In this document: positions 63,107-64,000 of the stretch, one piece after another
Layout: each line of letters opens with the position of its first letter
Numbering within the stretch: position 1 is the first letter of the stretch
NCBI RefSeq assembly: GCF_024749285.1
Contig: NZ_CP087196.1
Location: 1,612,001 to 1,676,000, forward strand
DNA: 64,000 bases
Direction: 5' to 3'
Source of the DNA: Pseudomonas sp. B21-015
Lineage (GTDB): Bacteria > Pseudomonadota > Gammaproteobacteria > Pseudomonadales > Pseudomonadaceae
The notes under the pieces: generated by a model
What the model was told of the DNA's origin: nothing
Database searches by the model: none
The model's input: only the letters and a program-made list of their open reading frames with translations
Program-made: the position numbers and the translations under genes

Positions 63107-63674
63107 GACGTGTCGTCTCCTGCGTGAGGGCCAGATTGCCCGTGTGAAAACTGATAGGTTGGTTTTTCACACAGCCTTTTCTGGCCGCGTTGGATCTAAA
63201 GGAAATCGTTTGTTGCAGCAGTACAACGCAGGCAATAAACAGAATTTTGTACGGGTGTTCCGAAGCCACTGATGGGCGCAGAGAACGTGAGCCGCTCTGC
63301 GTGGGCTTCAGACTGGCTTTTCACCCCTGTAAGGGAATATTGCAGGCCCGTTTAAGTGCGCATTATAAGGAAATTTTCAGCCCCGTGGTGCGGCGAAATG
63401 GCACCTGGAGCGGTTGGCGAGGGGCGTTTTCTGGTTGGAGCGAGGGTTTACAGGGCTTTGGCGGAGGAAGTTTTTTTTTCGCCTGTTTTGGCTGGTTTTT
63501 GACGGTGAGGCCGGGGTGTTCGCGCCGTTACGGGCAGCTGTTGCGGCGCAAGCCAGGTGGGGCGGGGCTTGCAGGGCAATAGACGGGGTTTTGTGGGCGA
63601 GATTGTGTGCAATTCTGAGCTGCAAAGGGTCTTGAAAAGCGTTGCTCAAAAAACAACCAAAAAACCATATTTTT

Positions 63675-63689
63675 CACTACATGTTGTGG
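63675..63689. promoter_or_regulatory. NrdR-box-like palindrome
   Basis: CACTACATGTTGTGG is a near palindrome (CAC-W-ACATGT-W-GTG) like the boxes bound by the NrdR repressor. It lies about 570 bases before the nrdB start. The usual second box about 31 bases away is not evident, so the call is weak. Confidence 0.35.
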
Positions 63690-63723
63690 TTTTGGTCGAT
63701 TTTTAACCACTCCAGACACAACT

Positions 63724-63745
63724 GAGCCCGACCGAAGTCGGGCTG
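63724..63745. terminator. Hairpin after repeat-protein gene
   Basis: AGCCCGAC and GTCGGGCT form a stem with a four-base loop just past the stop of the right-edge gene. No long T-run follows on either strand. Confidence 0.6.
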
Positions 63746-63763
63746 TGAGGTCGCGCTGGGTGT

Positions 63764-64000
63764 TCAGCTGAAACGAGCGGCCCCCACGCGGTCGGAACCA
63801 TCGGCAGCAACCTTGGCGGCGCCGGTGTGATCGGAGCCGTCAGCAGCGACTTTGGCAGCGCCGGTACGATCGAAACCGTCAGCCGCGAAAGAGGCAGAGC
63901 CGGTGTGGTCGTAACCGTCAGAAGCGACAGCCGCGTCGTTGAAAGCAGCCGAGCCTGTGCGGTCGTAGCCATCGGCGGCGAAGGTGTTGGCGGCCAGGAC
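63764..64000 (-). CDS. Secreted tandem-repeat protein (3' part)
   Basis: The gene runs off the right edge; 78 residues are visible, then the stop. They consist of about five repeats of a 13-14-residue unit: FAADGYDRTGSAA, VASDGYDHTGSAS, FAADGFDRTGAAK, VAADGSDHTGAAK, VAADGSDRVGAAR. The start would be upstream, probably with a signal peptide. Secretion is inferred from similar small Pseudomonas proteins; function unknown. Confidence 0.7.
   Translation of the reverse strand, partial: VLAANTFAADGYDRTGSAAFNDAAVASDGYDHTGSASFAADGFDRTGAAKVAADGSDHTGAAKVAADGSDRVGAARFS

Larger units (their letters stand above)
63107..63763. other. Long non-coding region before nrdB
   Basis: These 657 bases hold no gene that I can support. 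A TATAAT-like hexamer on the - strand (about 63362-63367) is a possible nrdB promoter. A poorly coding G+T-rich stretch spans 63400-63660, then an A/T-rich tract with the NrdR-like site at 63675. A hairpin closes the region at 63724. Confidence 0.5.

Noticed and set aside
63377..63649. 90-codon - strand frame in the nrdB leader
   Set aside because: Biased Pro/Ala/Arg composition, no ribosome site, and no family resemblance.
63703..63972. 89-codon - strand frame MATTAQARLLST at the right edge
   Set aside because: It is the wrong frame of the tandem-repeat gene; the frame ending at 63764 shows a regular 13-14-residue repeat.

Overview
The window looks like chromosome of a fluorescent Pseudomonas (P. 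fluorescens group). The evidence is the glucose and Entner-Doudoroff gene order (oprB, hexose-6-phosphate epimerase, hexR, zwf-pgl-eda), the phaJ4-like / lipase / fadD2 / fadD1 order, a gntR-gntK-gntP gluconate block, nrdB, and many Pseudomonas-type REP palindromes between genes. Most of the sequence is GC-rich. I saw no rRNA, tRNA, CRISPR array, IS element or integrase. Start codons were chosen from Shine-Dalgarno sequences and family length, so several genes start inside longer open frames. All family assignments come from reading the sequence; no database search was run.

Layout. 0-6.6 kb: sugar porin OprB, a mutarotase, the repressor HexR, and divergently the zwf-pgl-eda operon with a HexR-type operator between them. 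6.8-9.1 kb: an intradiol dioxygenase, a class V aminotransferase gutted by an internal deletion, a DUF3820 protein and a PA2169-type four-helix protein. 9.1-14.6 kb: fatty acid activation genes. 14.7-20.6 kb: housekeeping and small stress genes (CsbD, BrkB/YihY, peptide deformylase, acetyltransferase, two glutathione transferases, LysR). 20.6-23.9 kb: gluconate regulon with three shared GntR-operator-like sites. 24-35 kb: aminotransferase AlaC, LysE exporter, acetyltransferases, an ECF sigma factor beside its usual YciI/DGPF partner, a LysR/PACE efflux pair, a dioxygenase-methyltransferase pair of unknown pathway, and a CorA/ZntB channel. 35-48 kb: chemoreceptor, coiled-coil protein, PepSY protein with an OmpR-family-type box, GlpQ, regulators, and periplasmic beta-glucosidase BglX.

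47.8-63 kb is the accessory part. One deletion seems to have fused the 3' halves of two divergent genes (AraC and a TauE/SafE-like transporter). Then come two small unknown genes, three tandem copies of a secreted protein, a response regulator plus diguanylate cyclase bracketed by a direct repeat made of the 3' end of a neighbouring gene, and an A+T-rich island (55.5-61.7 kb). The island carries a zinc-finger-like unknown protein, Vsr endonuclease, HNH endonuclease, BRO-domain protein, a GHKL (MutL/MORC-like) ATPase and a DNA cytosine-5 methyltransferase. It is best read as a methylation-linked DNA defence system inserted next to nrdB, and it is the most interesting block here. The right edge holds the end of a secreted protein made of short tandem peptide repeats.

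Working together: HexR and GntR control adjacent routes into the Entner-Doudoroff pathway (glucose via OprB and Zwf, gluconate via GntP and GntK), both converging on 6-phosphogluconate and on Eda. The phaJ4-fadD block handles activation and (R)-hydration of fatty acids.
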